Origin: Pedobacter sp. MC2016-15 | GTDB taxonomy: Bacteria; Bacteroidota; Bacteroidia; Sphingobacteriales; Sphingobacteriaceae | Direction: 5' to 3' | DNA: 64,000 nt | NCBI RefSeq assembly: GCF_026239695.1 | Contig: NZ_JAPIVS010000004.1 | Coordinates: 528,100-592,099, forward strand | Shown: positions 53,024 through 62,941 of the stretch, piece after piece | How positions within the stretch are numbered: the stretch's first letter is position 1 | Layout: each line of letters starts with the position of its first letter | Position numbers and translations under genes: made by a program | The notes under the pieces: model-generated | The model's input: the letters and a program-made list of their open reading frames with translations, nothing else | Database searches by the model: none | What the model was told of the DNA's origin: nothing

Positions 53024-54868
53024 ATGCAAAAACGAATATTCCATATCGTGCTGGTGGCATGTGCCGCTCTGTTGCAAAACGCTGTCTTTGCGCAGGATAC
53101 CGTTCGTTATACCGGCAGCACACTCTCCAATGTCGATTATCACCATGGACAGTTAAACATGGCCATAGGTGTACATAATATCCAGGCCTTTCGTGCCAAC
53201 AGGGAATATCCTGAACTGGCGGGCGGTCATAACTGGACCTATAACCATGCGCCCATGCTGGCCTACTGGAACAAGACTTTTTACCTGGAATTTCTCAGCA
53301 ATCCTGTTGGTGAGCATATTCCGCCGGGGAAAACGCTGATGATGACCTCCAAAGATGGCTATCACTGGTCAGCCCCCGAAACGATCTTCCCGGAATATAA
53401 AGTGCCTGACGGTTTCAGAAAAAAGGATTATCCGGGAGTAGCTAAAGATCTCTATGCCGTGATGCATCAGCGCATCGGGTTTTATACCACCAAAAACAAA
53501 CGACTGCTGGCGCTTGCCTATTACGGTGTAGCCCTCGATGCAAAAGACGACCCCAATGATGGCAATGGCATCGGCAGGGTAGTCAGGGAAGTATACACCA
53601 ACGGAAAATATGGACCCATCTATTTTATCCGGAACAATGCCTCCTGGGATAAATTCAAATCTGCTTTTCCATTTTATACCAGCAGCAAAGATAAAGGCTT
53701 TGTTGCTGCATGCAACGAACTTCTTGGCCAGCCGCTGATGATGCAGCAATGGGTGGAGGAGGCCGACCGCAATGATCCGCTCATCCCACTGAAAAGACCG
53801 ATAAAAGCCTTTAGTTTTTACCATCTGACGGACGGAAGGGTAGTGGGCCTGTGGAAAAATGCACTCACTTCTGTAAGTAAGGACAACGGCAAAACCTGGG
53901 TTTTTAACCCCCTCCGGGCACCTGGTTTCGTGAATAGCAATGCGAAGATATGGGGCCAGAAAATGCCTGATGGCAGATATGCCACTGTATACAATCCCTC
54001 TGAATTTCGCTGGCCGCTGGCAGTTTCTACCAGTGATGACGGGTTGAATTTCAAAGACCTGCTGCTGGTAAACGGCGAGATCACTACCATGAGGTATGGC
54101 GGGAACTTTAAGTCGTACGGCCCCCAGTATGTCCGTGGTATACAGGAAGGAGATGGAGATCCCGGAGATGGGAATATGTGGGTAACCTACAGTATGAACA
54201 AAGAGGATATCTGGCTCGCTTCGATACCTACGCCGGTGATAGCAGAAGTGAGGGAACCCATAAACGAAGTATTTGCAGAGATGAAAGCCGGAACGGAACT
54301 GAGATACTGGAACCTTTTCAGTCCCCTTTGGGCTTCGGCACAAATAGAAAATCATGCAGGTAAAAAAGCACTGGTGCTGCGCGACCGCGACAGGTTTGAC
54401 TATGCTAAAGCTGAAAGGGTGATTCCCGCGGGAAAACATTTAGCTGTGGAGTTTACCATCATCCCTGCACAATCAGATAAAGGGCAGCTGCATATCGAGT
54501 TTACAGATGCAAAAGGACAGGCCGCAGTGCGACTGGTCTTTGATGCGGACAGCTTGCTAAAAACCAAAGCCGGATACCGGTATTCCGGAATAAGCAAATA
54601 TGAGAAGGATAAACAATATACCATAAAACTGGAATTGAACACCGCTTCCCGTTCCTATGATGTCACTGTTAACGGAGAAAAAAAAGGAACTAAAATCTTT
54701 TTTGCACCAGTGGCAGAGATCGCAAGGGTAACATTCAGGACTGGCGGGGTACGCCGTTTCCCTGATGCAGATACGGCCACAGATCAGAATTTTGATCAGA
54801 AGGATGCCGGAGCCGCTGATCCGGAAGCAGTATATCGTATAGAATCATTTAAAACCCAATCTTTTTAA
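53024..54868 (+). CDS. Secreted propeller-like protein of unknown role in the pectin locus
   Basis: About 614 aa from the ATG at 53024, which gives a good signal peptide (MQKRIFHIVLVACAALLQNA, ending at VFAQ); an ATG 18 bp upstream overlaps the previous gene. The N-terminal 400 residues show repeated beta blades (MLAYWNKTFYLEFLSNP, KTLMMTSKDGYHWS, LTSVSKDNGKTWVF) with an Asp-box-like SxDxGxTW, so a sialidase-type propeller is likely. A C-terminal jelly-roll-like domain (about 440-610) has LRYWNLFSPLWAS. I cannot assign a CAZy family. Position between GH43-like and GH2 genes suggests a glycan-active or binding protein. Confidence 0.75.
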   Translation: MQKRIFHIVLVACAALLQNAVFAQDTVRYTGSTLSNVDYHHGQLNMAIGVHNIQAFRANREYPELAGGHNWTYNHAPMLAYWNKTFYLEFLSNPVGEHIPPGKTLMMTSKDGYHWSAPETIFPEYKVPDGFRKKDYPGVAKDLYAVMHQRIGFYTTKNKRLLALAYYGVALDAKDDPNDGNGIGRVVREVYTNGKYGPIYFIRNNASWDKFKSAFPFYTSSKDKGFVAACNELLGQPLMMQQWVEEADRNDPLIPLKRPIKAFSFYHLTDGRVVGLWKNALTSVSKDNGKTWVFNPLRAPGFVNSNAKIWGQKMPDGRYATVYNPSEFRWPLAVSTSDDGLNFKDLLLVNGEITTMRYGGNFKSYGPQYVRGIQEGDGDPGDGNMWVTYSMNKEDIWLASIPTPVIAEVREPINEVFAEMKAGTELRYWNLFSPLWASAQIENHAGKKALVLRDRDRFDYAKAERVIPAGKHLAVEFTIIPAQSDKGQLHIEFTDAKGQAAVRLVFDADSLLKTKAGYRYSGISKYEKDKQYTIKLELNTASRSYDVTVNGEKKGTKIFFAPVAEIARVTFRTGGVRRFPDADTATDQNFDQKDAGAADPEAVYRIESFKTQSF

Positions 54869-54872
54869 GACG

Positions 54873-57677
54873 ATGAGCAGATTTATATTCTACCTGATAC
54901 TTTGCATTTTTATACCCGGATTGCGGTTTGGCTATGCACAAACACAGAGGACGCAGGAGACGCAAAAGCTATATCTTTCGGGAACAGGAAATGATCATAC
55001 CGTCAAGTGGGACTTCTTTTGTACTGCCGGACGAAATTCTGGTAAATGGACAAAAATTGCCGTTCCCTCAAACTGGGAATTACAGGGCTTTGGCAAATAT
55101 GATTATGGCTTCAGGCCAGACAGCCTGCGCGGTAAAGAAAAAGGACTGTACAAGCATACTTTCCAGCTGCCTGCAGCATGGAAAGGGAAAAAGATCAACC
55201 TGGTGTTTGAGGGCTCGATGACGGATACAGAAGTGAAGGTCAATGGTAAATCTGCCGGCGCCGTTCATCAGGGCTCATTTTATGTTTTTAAGTATGATAT
55301 TACCCCTTTACTGCTCGAGGGAAAAAAGAATCTGCTGGAAGTTACCGTTGCCAAGCATTCCGACAATCCTTCTGTAAACGCTGCGGAAAGAAAAGCCGAC
55401 TTCTGGTTATTTGGTGGTATTTTCAGACCGGTATTTCTGGAAGCATTGCCGCTTGAACATATAGAAAGGGTGGCGCTCGATGCCAAAGCGGATGGCACTT
55501 TAAAAGGACGGCTAAATATCAGAGGCAAAGCGGACCAGCTGCTTGTTGATCTCTATTCCGCTGATGGTGCACAAATAGGTACAACTTTCAAAAAGGAACT
55601 CCCGGCTGATGCCGGAGAAGTGCTGTTTCAAACGCAATACACAGCCATCAAACAATGGTCTTCAGAGAGCCCTGTACTTTACAGGGCAGTAATCAGCATT
55701 TACAATAAGGGCAGGTTGCTGCATACCCTGAGCCAAAAAATAGGCTTCCGCAGTATTGTGGTCAAACAGCGGGACGGCCTGTATGTGAATGGTGCAAAAA
55801 TCAAATTCAAGGGTGTAAACAGGCATTCTTTCTGGCCCAGCTCCGGCAGGACAACCAGTAAAAAAATCTCAGTCGCTGATGTGCTCCTGATGAAAGATAT
55901 GAACATGAATGCAGTCCGCATGTCACACTACCCGCCGGATGCACACTTCCTGGATGTTTGTGACTCCCTGGGATTGTATGTCATGGACGAGCTCTGTGGA
56001 TGGCATGGCAAGTATGATACCCCAACAGGATCAAAACTGCTTCCTGAAATGATCGCACATGATGAAAATCACCCCTCCATCATTTTCTGGTCGAACGGAA
56101 ATGAGGGCGGTCATAACCTGGAATTGGACACTTTATTTGCACAGCAGGATCTGCAGCGCAGGCCGGTGATTCATCCATGGATGGATTTTGGGGGCTTTGA
56201 TACGCAGCATTACCGTGAGTATAACTATGGTATCGGGAACTACGATCACGGGCACAGCATAACCATGCCTACAGAATTTCTGCACGGACTGTTTGATGGC
56301 GGACATGCTGCCGGACTCGAAGATTACTGGAAAGCCATGTGGGCAAACCCGCTATCGGCAGGAGGTTTCCTCTGGGATTTCGCCGATCAGGGAGTTGTAC
56401 GCACAGACCAGCAGAACAGGATCGATACTGATGGCAACCATGGAGCAGATGGGATTGTTGGCCCATACCATGAAAAAGAAGGCAGTTTCTACGCCATCAA
56501 AGAAATCTGGAGTCCCGTTTTTGTTGAACACCGTGAGCTCAGCCATGATTTTGACGGCACTTTCGATCTCGAAAACCGCTTTGCATTTACCAACCTCAAA
56601 AACTGTACTTTCAGCTGGAAGCTGGAGAAATTCAAAAACAGGGACGATGTGGTGCTGAGAGCTGATTCCGGCCTGGCAGCTGCACCGGATATTTTGCCGC
56701 TGGCAAAGGGAAAACTACAGCTCCCACTGCCAAAGGACTGGAATTCCTATGATGTGCTGTACCTTAAAATCAAAGGACCTGATAACAGGGAATTGTTTAC
56801 CTGGAGCTTCCCCGTAAAACGGCCCACCGAAATTGCTTCCCTGCTGGTTTCTGATAAAGCTGAGGGAAAGGTGGAAATCACAGAAAATGATCAGCGTTTT
56901 GAAATAGCAGTAAAGAATCTTCGGCTATCTATCCGCAGGGATTCAGGGACGCTGGAAAAAGTCAGCAATGGCAAAGGAAATATTCCGCTCAGCAATGGTC
57001 CGGTATTACAGGAAGGGCTCAATAACTTCCGGTATTTCAGTTCCCGCAGGGAAGGGGATAAGGTGATCATCTCTTCGAAATTTGATAAAAAAAATGCCTA
57101 CAATACATTGCAATGGACAATTTACCCTTCAGGATGGCTGAAATTGGAAGTGGTTTATTTCCCTGGTGCCTACTTTACCAACTTTGCAGGCATCAACTTT
57201 TCTTTCCCTGAAAAACAACTGAAAGCCGTAACTTATATGGGTAACGGACCCAACCGGGTCTGGAAAAATCGTATGAAAGGAAATCTTTTCGGTGTCTGGA
57301 ACAAGACGTATAATGATGCCGCAACGGGCGAATACCCCTTTACCTATCCGGAATTTAAAGGGTACCATTCCAATATGTACTGGCTAACATTCCAGACTAC
57401 GGGGCAGCCTTTCACGGTAGTGACCGATCAGGAGGATATGTTCTTCAGGTTATTCACGCCAAAAAAATCTGACGACCAGTATGACAACCTGCAGCCGACC
57501 TTCCCTTCCGGGGATATTTCGTTTATGCAGGCCATATCCGGCATCGGCACCAAAACACAGAAACCTGAAACTACCGGCCCCATGGGCATGAAGAATATCT
57601 TCTATGATTATGAAAAAGATCCTATGAGGGCCAAACATCTGGTATTGTATTTTGATTTTTTAGGCACTGAGAAATGA
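54873..57677 (+). CDS. GH2 beta-galactosidase-family enzyme
   Basis: 934 aa, signal peptide ending near FGYAQ. Domain order: sugar-binding jelly roll (about 50-195), immunoglobulin-like (about 196-310), TIM barrel (about 311-600) and C-terminal beta-sandwich domains as in LacZ (KNRMKGNLFGVWNKTY is typical of the Bgal small chain). Acid/base Glu411 in FWSNGNEGG and probable nucleophile Glu468 in MPTEFLHGLFDGG. Likely beta-galactosidase, though beta-glucuronidase or arabinosidase activity cannot be excluded. Its stop overlaps the GH78 start as ATGA. Confidence 0.92.
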   Translation: MSRFIFYLILCIFIPGLRFGYAQTQRTQETQKLYLSGTGNDHTVKWDFFCTAGRNSGKWTKIAVPSNWELQGFGKYDYGFRPDSLRGKEKGLYKHTFQLPAAWKGKKINLVFEGSMTDTEVKVNGKSAGAVHQGSFYVFKYDITPLLLEGKKNLLEVTVAKHSDNPSVNAAERKADFWLFGGIFRPVFLEALPLEHIERVALDAKADGTLKGRLNIRGKADQLLVDLYSADGAQIGTTFKKELPADAGEVLFQTQYTAIKQWSSESPVLYRAVISIYNKGRLLHTLSQKIGFRSIVVKQRDGLYVNGAKIKFKGVNRHSFWPSSGRTTSKKISVADVLLMKDMNMNAVRMSHYPPDAHFLDVCDSLGLYVMDELCGWHGKYDTPTGSKLLPEMIAHDENHPSIIFWSNGNEGGHNLELDTLFAQQDLQRRPVIHPWMDFGGFDTQHYREYNYGIGNYDHGHSITMPTEFLHGLFDGGHAAGLEDYWKAMWANPLSAGGFLWDFADQGVVRTDQQNRIDTDGNHGADGIVGPYHEKEGSFYAIKEIWSPVFVEHRELSHDFDGTFDLENRFAFTNLKNCTFSWKLEKFKNRDDVVLRADSGLAAAPDILPLAKGKLQLPLPKDWNSYDVLYLKIKGPDNRELFTWSFPVKRPTEIASLLVSDKAEGKVEITENDQRFEIAVKNLRLSIRRDSGTLEKVSNGKGNIPLSNGPVLQEGLNNFRYFSSRREGDKVIISSKFDKKNAYNTLQWTIYPSGWLKLEVVYFPGAYFTNFAGINFSFPEKQLKAVTYMGNGPNRVWKNRMKGNLFGVWNKTYNDAATGEYPFTYPEFKGYHSNMYWLTFQTTGQPFTVVTDQEDMFFRLFTPKKSDDQYDNLQPTFPSGDISFMQAISGIGTKTQKPETTGPMGMKNIFYDYEKDPMRAKHLVLYFDFLGTEK

Positions 57678-60403
57678 TAAGATATCTGCTGTTTACACTA
57701 CTGATCAATCTTTCTGCCTATGCCCAGGTGCAGGTAAGCGCTCCGCGTTGCGAAACAAGAGTGAACCCGCTGGGCATTGATATGCTGAAGCCTGCGCTCG
57801 GCTGGAAGATCAATTCCAATGCGAGAGGTACCCTGCAGACAGCTTATCATATACTGGTGGCCTCATCCGCAGAAAAGCTGGCAGAAAATACTGGTGATCT
57901 CTGGGATTCAGGAAAAACGCGTTCTGCAGCGTCTGTAAATGTGGCCTATGGTGGTTCAGTTTTGCATAGCAGAAACCGGTGTTACTGGAAAGTGAAGGTA
58001 TGGACAAACAAGGGGGAGAGCGAATGGTCTGCACCGGCTTTCTGGACCATGGGTTTACTAAGTGGTGCCGACTGGAAAGGTCGCTGGATAGGTATGGATC
58101 ACCCTGCCGAAGGGGATGCTGAGACGCAGTTCTCCAGATTGTCGGCTCGTTATTTCCGTAAGGAATTTAAAGCCGCAAAACAGCTGAAATCTGCCACGGT
58201 GTATATCATCGGACTTGGCTTATACGAGCTCTATATCAATGGAAAAAAAATAGGCGACCAGGTGCTTGCTCCTGGTCCGACAGATTACAACCAGACGGTG
58301 ATGTACAATACCTTCGATGTTACTGCTCAACTCAGAAATGGTACTAACGCTATAGGAACGATATTGGGAAACGGCCGCTTTTATACGATGCGGCAGGCCT
58401 ATAAACCGTATAAGATCAAAACCTTTGGCTACCCTAAAATGCTGATGAACCTGGATCTGGAATATACCGACGGAACAAAAGAAGTGATCAGTACAGATGA
58501 CAGCTGGAAAATGACCGCCGCAGGGCCCATCCGTACGAATAATGAATATGACGGCGAAGAATACGATGCCACACGGGAGATGCCAGGCTGGGCCGAACCG
58601 GGCTTTACTGCCCGCAACTGGCAGAAAGCACAATTCGTACAGGAAGCTGCAGGCATGCCCGTAGCGCAAATGAATGAAAATATGAAGGTGATGGAGACGA
58701 TCAGGCCGCTTTCCATCAGCTTACTCAAACCCGGAGTATATATCCTGGATATGGGACAGAATATGGCCGGCTGGATCAGGATGTCTGTGATGGGTAAACG
58801 CGGACAGGCTGTAAGACTGCGCTTTGCAGAGACACTGCAGACAAGCGGGGAACTGTTCGTCCGCAATCTCCGCGATGCTAAATCTTTAGATATTTACACG
58901 CTGAAGGGGCAGGGCAGGGAGTCCTGGGAACCCTCTTTTGTATATCACGGTTTTCGCTACGTGGAGATCAGTGGTTATCCGGGTAAACCGAAGCTCAGCG
59001 ATTTCGAAGGACGGGTAGTATATGATGACATGCAAACTTCCGGGCAGTTCAGTTCCTCCAATGAAACGTTAAACAGTATTTACAAAAATGCATATTGGGG
59101 CATCAGAGGTAATTATAAAGGAATGCCGGTCGACTGCCCTCAGCGCAATGAGCGTCAGCCATGGTTGGGTGATCGTACTACAGGTGCCTATGGTGAGAGC
59201 TTCCTGTTCGACAACGGAAGGTTGTATACCAAATGGCTTGATGATATCCAGCAGTCGCAAAAACGGGATGGCAGCATCCCTGATGTGGCTCCAGCTTTCT
59301 GGCGCTACTACAGCGATAACGTCACCTGGCCCGCAACCTACTTCACTGTAGCAGACATGATCTGGCAGCAATACGGAGATTTACGACCTGTCATTAAACA
59401 TTATCCCTCCATGAAGAAGTGGATGCATTATATGGAGGGACGGTACATGCAAGATGGCTTGCTGACAAAAGATAAGTATGGCGACTGGTGTGTGCCGCCG
59501 GAAGCTAAGGAGATGATTTTTTCTAAAGATCCACAGCGTAAAACAGATGGGCTCTTGCTGGCCACCGCTACCTATTACCGCTTGTTGATGCTGATGCACA
59601 AATTTGCGTTGCTCCAAAAGCTCGATGCTGAGGCTGCGGAATTTGATCAGCTTGCCGAAAAGATAAAAACAGCTTTCAACCAGAAGTTTCTCGATCAGAC
59701 ATCACTGCAGTACAGCAATAACAGTGTTACAGCGAACCTGCTGCCACTCAGCTTCGGACTGGTGCCTGAGCAGGACAGGCCTCAGGTGTTCAAGAACCTG
59801 ACGGATAAAATCGAAATTGATAACAAAAGCCACATCAGCACTGGTGTAATTGGTACACAATGGCTGATGCGGGGGCTTTCATCCAACGGTCGCCCTGATC
59901 TGGCCTACAGGCTCGCTACCAACCGTACATATCCCTCATGGGGATATATGGTCGACAATGGTGCGACTACAATCTGGGAACTCTGGAACGGGAATACCGC
60001 AGACCCGGGAATGAACTCGCAAAACCACGTGATGCTGCTGGGCGACCTGCTGATCTGGTATTACGAAAACCTGGCAGGAATCAAAGCTGCAGCGCCGGGA
60101 TTTAAGGAATTGATTTTTAAACCTGATTTTGTAGAGGGATTATCGCATGTGGATGCCAGCTACCAATCGGCCTACGGGACTGTGGAAAGCCACTGGAAGA
60201 AAGTTAAGGGCAGTTTGGCATGGCAGATCAGCTTGCCGCCAAACACTACTGCAAGGGTTTACATCCCTGTAAAAGATATTGACCGGCTTGTAGAGAGTGA
60301 TAAAAAGATAAAGGATGCCGATGGCTTACGTTTCATTAAAATGGAAGGAGAAAATGCCCTTCTGGAACTGGGCTCAGGTGATTACAATTTTATGCTGAAT
60401 TAG
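57674..60403 (+). CDS. GH78 alpha-L-rhamnosidase
   Basis: 909 aa, signal peptide ending near SAYAQ. It has N-terminal beta domains (APRCETRVNPLGIDMLKPAL), a carbohydrate-binding jelly roll with YFRKEFKAAKQL, and the (alpha/alpha)6 catalytic barrel. The catalytic region is DCPQRNERQPWLGD, with Glu493 as likely general acid and Asp500 seven residues on, matching characterised GH78 enzymes. It would remove terminal alpha-L-rhamnose from pectin side chains or RG-I. It overlaps GH2 by 4 bp; the sialidase-fold gene starts 1 bp after its stop. Confidence 0.94.
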   Translation: MIRYLLFTLLINLSAYAQVQVSAPRCETRVNPLGIDMLKPALGWKINSNARGTLQTAYHILVASSAEKLAENTGDLWDSGKTRSAASVNVAYGGSVLHSRNRCYWKVKVWTNKGESEWSAPAFWTMGLLSGADWKGRWIGMDHPAEGDAETQFSRLSARYFRKEFKAAKQLKSATVYIIGLGLYELYINGKKIGDQVLAPGPTDYNQTVMYNTFDVTAQLRNGTNAIGTILGNGRFYTMRQAYKPYKIKTFGYPKMLMNLDLEYTDGTKEVISTDDSWKMTAAGPIRTNNEYDGEEYDATREMPGWAEPGFTARNWQKAQFVQEAAGMPVAQMNENMKVMETIRPLSISLLKPGVYILDMGQNMAGWIRMSVMGKRGQAVRLRFAETLQTSGELFVRNLRDAKSLDIYTLKGQGRESWEPSFVYHGFRYVEISGYPGKPKLSDFEGRVVYDDMQTSGQFSSSNETLNSIYKNAYWGIRGNYKGMPVDCPQRNERQPWLGDRTTGAYGESFLFDNGRLYTKWLDDIQQSQKRDGSIPDVAPAFWRYYSDNVTWPATYFTVADMIWQQYGDLRPVIKHYPSMKKWMHYMEGRYMQDGLLTKDKYGDWCVPPEAKEMIFSKDPQRKTDGLLLATATYYRLLMLMHKFALLQKLDAEAAEFDQLAEKIKTAFNQKFLDQTSLQYSNNSVTANLLPLSFGLVPEQDRPQVFKNLTDKIEIDNKSHISTGVIGTQWLMRGLSSNGRPDLAYRLATNRTYPSWGYMVDNGATTIWELWNGNTADPGMNSQNHVMLLGDLLIWYYENLAGIKAAAPGFKELIFKPDFVEGLSHVDASYQSAYGTVESHWKKVKGSLAWQISLPPNTTARVYIPVKDIDRLVESDKKIKDADGLRFIKMEGENALLELGSGDYNFMLN

Positions 60404-60404
60404 A

Positions 60405-61541
60405 ATGATGAAAAGATCAGTTTTTACAATACTCCTGTTCCTGCTGGCCTCTGGCGCCATAGCTCAGGTGAAAAAGTGGCAGAAGGGAATGCTCAGGGAA
60501 GAGTTTATTTATGATACAGCAGCTTTTCCATCCTGCCATTCTGCAACTATCGCCGAAACACCGGGCGGACTTGTCGTGGCCTTTTTTGGAGGCACAAAAG
60601 AGCGGAATCCCGATGTGGAGATCTATGTGAGCAGACAGATGGATGGGAAATGGTCTGCCCCTTATAGTGTGGCCAATGGTATTCAGGCTGAAGGACCGCG
60701 ACTGCCTACCTGGAACCCTGTACTTTACCAGATACCCAGAGGAGATCTCCTGTTATTTTATAAAATTGGTCCGAAACCTTCGGCCTGGTGGGGAATGATG
60801 CGCAGTTCCGCCGATCATGGCAAAACATGGTCTGAAGCCCGCCCTTTACCTCCGGGATATATCGGTCCTGTTAAGAACAAACCTGTTTTACTGAGTAATG
60901 GAAACCTGTTCTGTCCTTCAAGCACTGAAGGTGAAGGAGGATGGAAGCTGCATTTTGAGGTAACTGCCGATCAGGGCAAAACATGGCGCAAAGTAGCTCT
61001 CCCTGATGCAGGGAAAGAGATCGGAGCCATTCAGCCGAGTATTCTTGACCATGGCAATGGGCGCTTGCAGCTGATTGCCAGAAGCCGAAACAGGGCTTTA
61101 GTAACCTCATACTCCACAGATAATGGCGAAAGCTGGTCGCCACTAACCAAAACCAGCCTGCCAAACAATAACTCAGGAACGGATGCGCTCAGCATGAAAG
61201 ATGGCAGAGATGTCCTGGTTTACAATCACGTATTGCCGCCGGGGAATCTGGCAAAAGGGGCAAGGACACCTTTGAATGTTGCCGTTTCAAAAGACGGCAA
61301 CACATGGGACGCCGCTCTGATCCTGGAAGATTCGCCGATCAGCCAGTACTCGTATCCTGCTGTAATTCAGACCGCAGATGGTCTGCTGCACTTCGTATTT
61401 ACCTGGCGCAGACAGAAAATCAGGCATGTGGTGGTAGATCCATCAAAGTTGAAGCTTAAAAGAATAGAAAATGGTCAATGGCCGTCACTGAAAGGGTATG
61501 TTGCCCCGGTAATTGCTGAAGCTAAATCTGAAGAGCCATGA
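60405..61541 (+). CDS. Secreted sialidase-fold (BNR/Asp-box) protein
   Basis: 378 aa, signal peptide ending near SGAIAQ. A six-bladed propeller is suggested by four Asp-box-like repeats: SADHGKTW, TADQGKTW, STDNGESW and SKDGNTW. An FYKIGPKPSAWWGM segment and HSATIAETPGGLVVAFFGG resemble BNR_2-type sialidase-like proteins. In this context the substrate need not be sialic acid: RG-II contains the related acids Kdo and Dha, and some GH33 enzymes act on Dha. I cannot identify the catalytic Arg triad or Tyr by eye. The stop overlaps the next gene as ATGA. Confidence 0.85.
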   Translation: MMKRSVFTILLFLLASGAIAQVKKWQKGMLREEFIYDTAAFPSCHSATIAETPGGLVVAFFGGTKERNPDVEIYVSRQMDGKWSAPYSVANGIQAEGPRLPTWNPVLYQIPRGDLLLFYKIGPKPSAWWGMMRSSADHGKTWSEARPLPPGYIGPVKNKPVLLSNGNLFCPSSTEGEGGWKLHFEVTADQGKTWRKVALPDAGKEIGAIQPSILDHGNGRLQLIARSRNRALVTSYSTDNGESWSPLTKTSLPNNNSGTDALSMKDGRDVLVYNHVLPPGNLAKGARTPLNVAVSKDGNTWDAALILEDSPISQYSYPAVIQTADGLLHFVFTWRRQKIRHVVVDPSKLKLKRIENGQWPSLKGYVAPVIAEAKSEEP

Positions 61542-62935
61542 CAAAACCCACAAGATTATTCATCCGGATTGCGCTCTGCTTGTTTTTTCCTGCCACTCTC
61601 TTCGCCCAGAACTCTGATACGGAGTATGCAGAGCCCCTTGTCAATGTGCTGCATCGCATCGAAGACCAGTTTAACGTGAAGATCAAGTTTACGGAAGAGC
61701 AGGTGAAAGGCAGAACTGTAAAATATGCCGGCTGGCGATTCAGGGAAACACTTGCAGAAACGTTGACCAATGTGCTTACGCCACTGGATTTGAAAGTGAA
61801 TAAGGAAAAGGAAAATTTGTACAAGCTGAAACCTTACGAGTACTACCGATGGGAAGTAGCCGATGGCTGGGCAAAGCTGGATAAACTTGCGTCGGCAGTG
61901 CCGGATAAATCTGCATGGCAGCAACGTGCAGCCTTGTTACGTCCGCAGCTGTTTGAGGCTTTGCAATTATCGCCCTTGCCGGCAAAGCCGAAATCTAAAC
62001 CCATCATCAGCAATCGCAGGGTGATGGATGGATACACGATTGAGAATATCGCGCTGGAAATTATGCCGGGATTGTACATCAACGGTTCATTATACAGACC
62101 ACAGAAATTTAAAGGAAAAATCCCCGTAGTACTCAGCCCTGACGGGCACTGGCAGCAGCAGCGGTATCGTGCCGACTGCCAGATCCGCTGTGCCATGATC
62201 GCCAGAATGGGTGGCATGGCCTTCAGTTATGATCTCTTTGCCTGGGGCGAATCACTGCTTCAGTTTAAAGAAGAGGATCACAGGAAAAGCCTGGCTCAAA
62301 CTGTTCAAACTCTTGGAGGAATCAGGATACTGGATTACCTGCTATCCCTGCCGGAAACTGACCCTGCAAGGCTGGGCATCAGCGGTGGCTCGGGCGGCGG
62401 CAGCCACACCGTGCTGATGACCGCCCTGGATGACCGCATACGTTTAACAGCGCCTGTAGTTTCCTTATCCTCTTATTTCTATGGGGGCTGCCCATGTGAA
62501 AGCGGGATGCCGGTCTATGCTTGCGGCAAGGGAACAAATCCTGCCGAGCTGGCAGCAATGGCAGCGCCAAGGCCACAGCTGGTAGTTTCTGATGGAAGTG
62601 ACTGGACAGCACATTTTCCTGAACATGATTTTGCTTACCTGCAGAAGATATATGGCTATTACGGTGCAGCCGCCAACATACAAAATGTACATCTTCCCGC
62701 TGAGGGGCATGATTTCGGGTTTTCCAAACGAAAAGCACTTTATGATTTCCTTGTGGAACACTTTGCATTGAATACTGCAAAGGTAAAGGATGCAAAAAAT
62801 CAATATGATGAATCTCCTGTCAGGGTAGAAGAGGCATCAGCATTATATGTCTTTGGAAAAAATGGCGAGAATTTGCCTGCGAATGCAATCAAAGGTTTTG
62901 ACCAGCTTGAAAAACTATTTACAGCCAACAAATGA
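61538..62935 (+). CDS. STN-domain/alpha-beta hydrolase fusion (carbohydrate esterase-like)
   Basis: 465 aa, signal peptide ending near ATLFAQ. Residues about 30-100 (NVLHRIEDQFNVKIKFTEEQ, then WRFRETLAETLTNVLTPLDL) look like an STN (secretin/TonB N-terminal) domain. The rest is an alpha/beta hydrolase with Ser in RLGISGGSGGG (GxSxG), a HW in LSPDGHWQQQRY near the oxyanion hole and His in AEGHDFGFS. It resembles acetyl or methyl esterases of pectin loci, possibly the CE19 type. Such a domain pairing is unusual, since STN is normally on receptors or secretins. It would de-esterify pectin for the other enzymes. It overlaps the upstream gene by 4 bp. Confidence 0.8.
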   Translation: MTKPTRLFIRIALCLFFPATLFAQNSDTEYAEPLVNVLHRIEDQFNVKIKFTEEQVKGRTVKYAGWRFRETLAETLTNVLTPLDLKVNKEKENLYKLKPYEYYRWEVADGWAKLDKLASAVPDKSAWQQRAALLRPQLFEALQLSPLPAKPKSKPIISNRRVMDGYTIENIALEIMPGLYINGSLYRPQKFKGKIPVVLSPDGHWQQQRYRADCQIRCAMIARMGGMAFSYDLFAWGESLLQFKEEDHRKSLAQTVQTLGGIRILDYLLSLPETDPARLGISGGSGGGSHTVLMTALDDRIRLTAPVVSLSSYFYGGCPCESGMPVYACGKGTNPAELAAMAAPRPQLVVSDGSDWTAHFPEHDFAYLQKIYGYYGAAANIQNVHLPAEGHDFGFSKRKALYDFLVEHFALNTAKVKDAKNQYDESPVRVEEASALYVFGKNGENLPANAIKGFDQLEKLFTANK

Positions 62936-62941
62936 TTAATT

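Noticed and set aside
53369..54439. 356-codon open frame antisense to the propeller-like protein gene
   Set aside because: It lies wholly inside a gene with a signal peptide and good family-like composition. The antisense translation has no recognisable domain and is a composition shadow.
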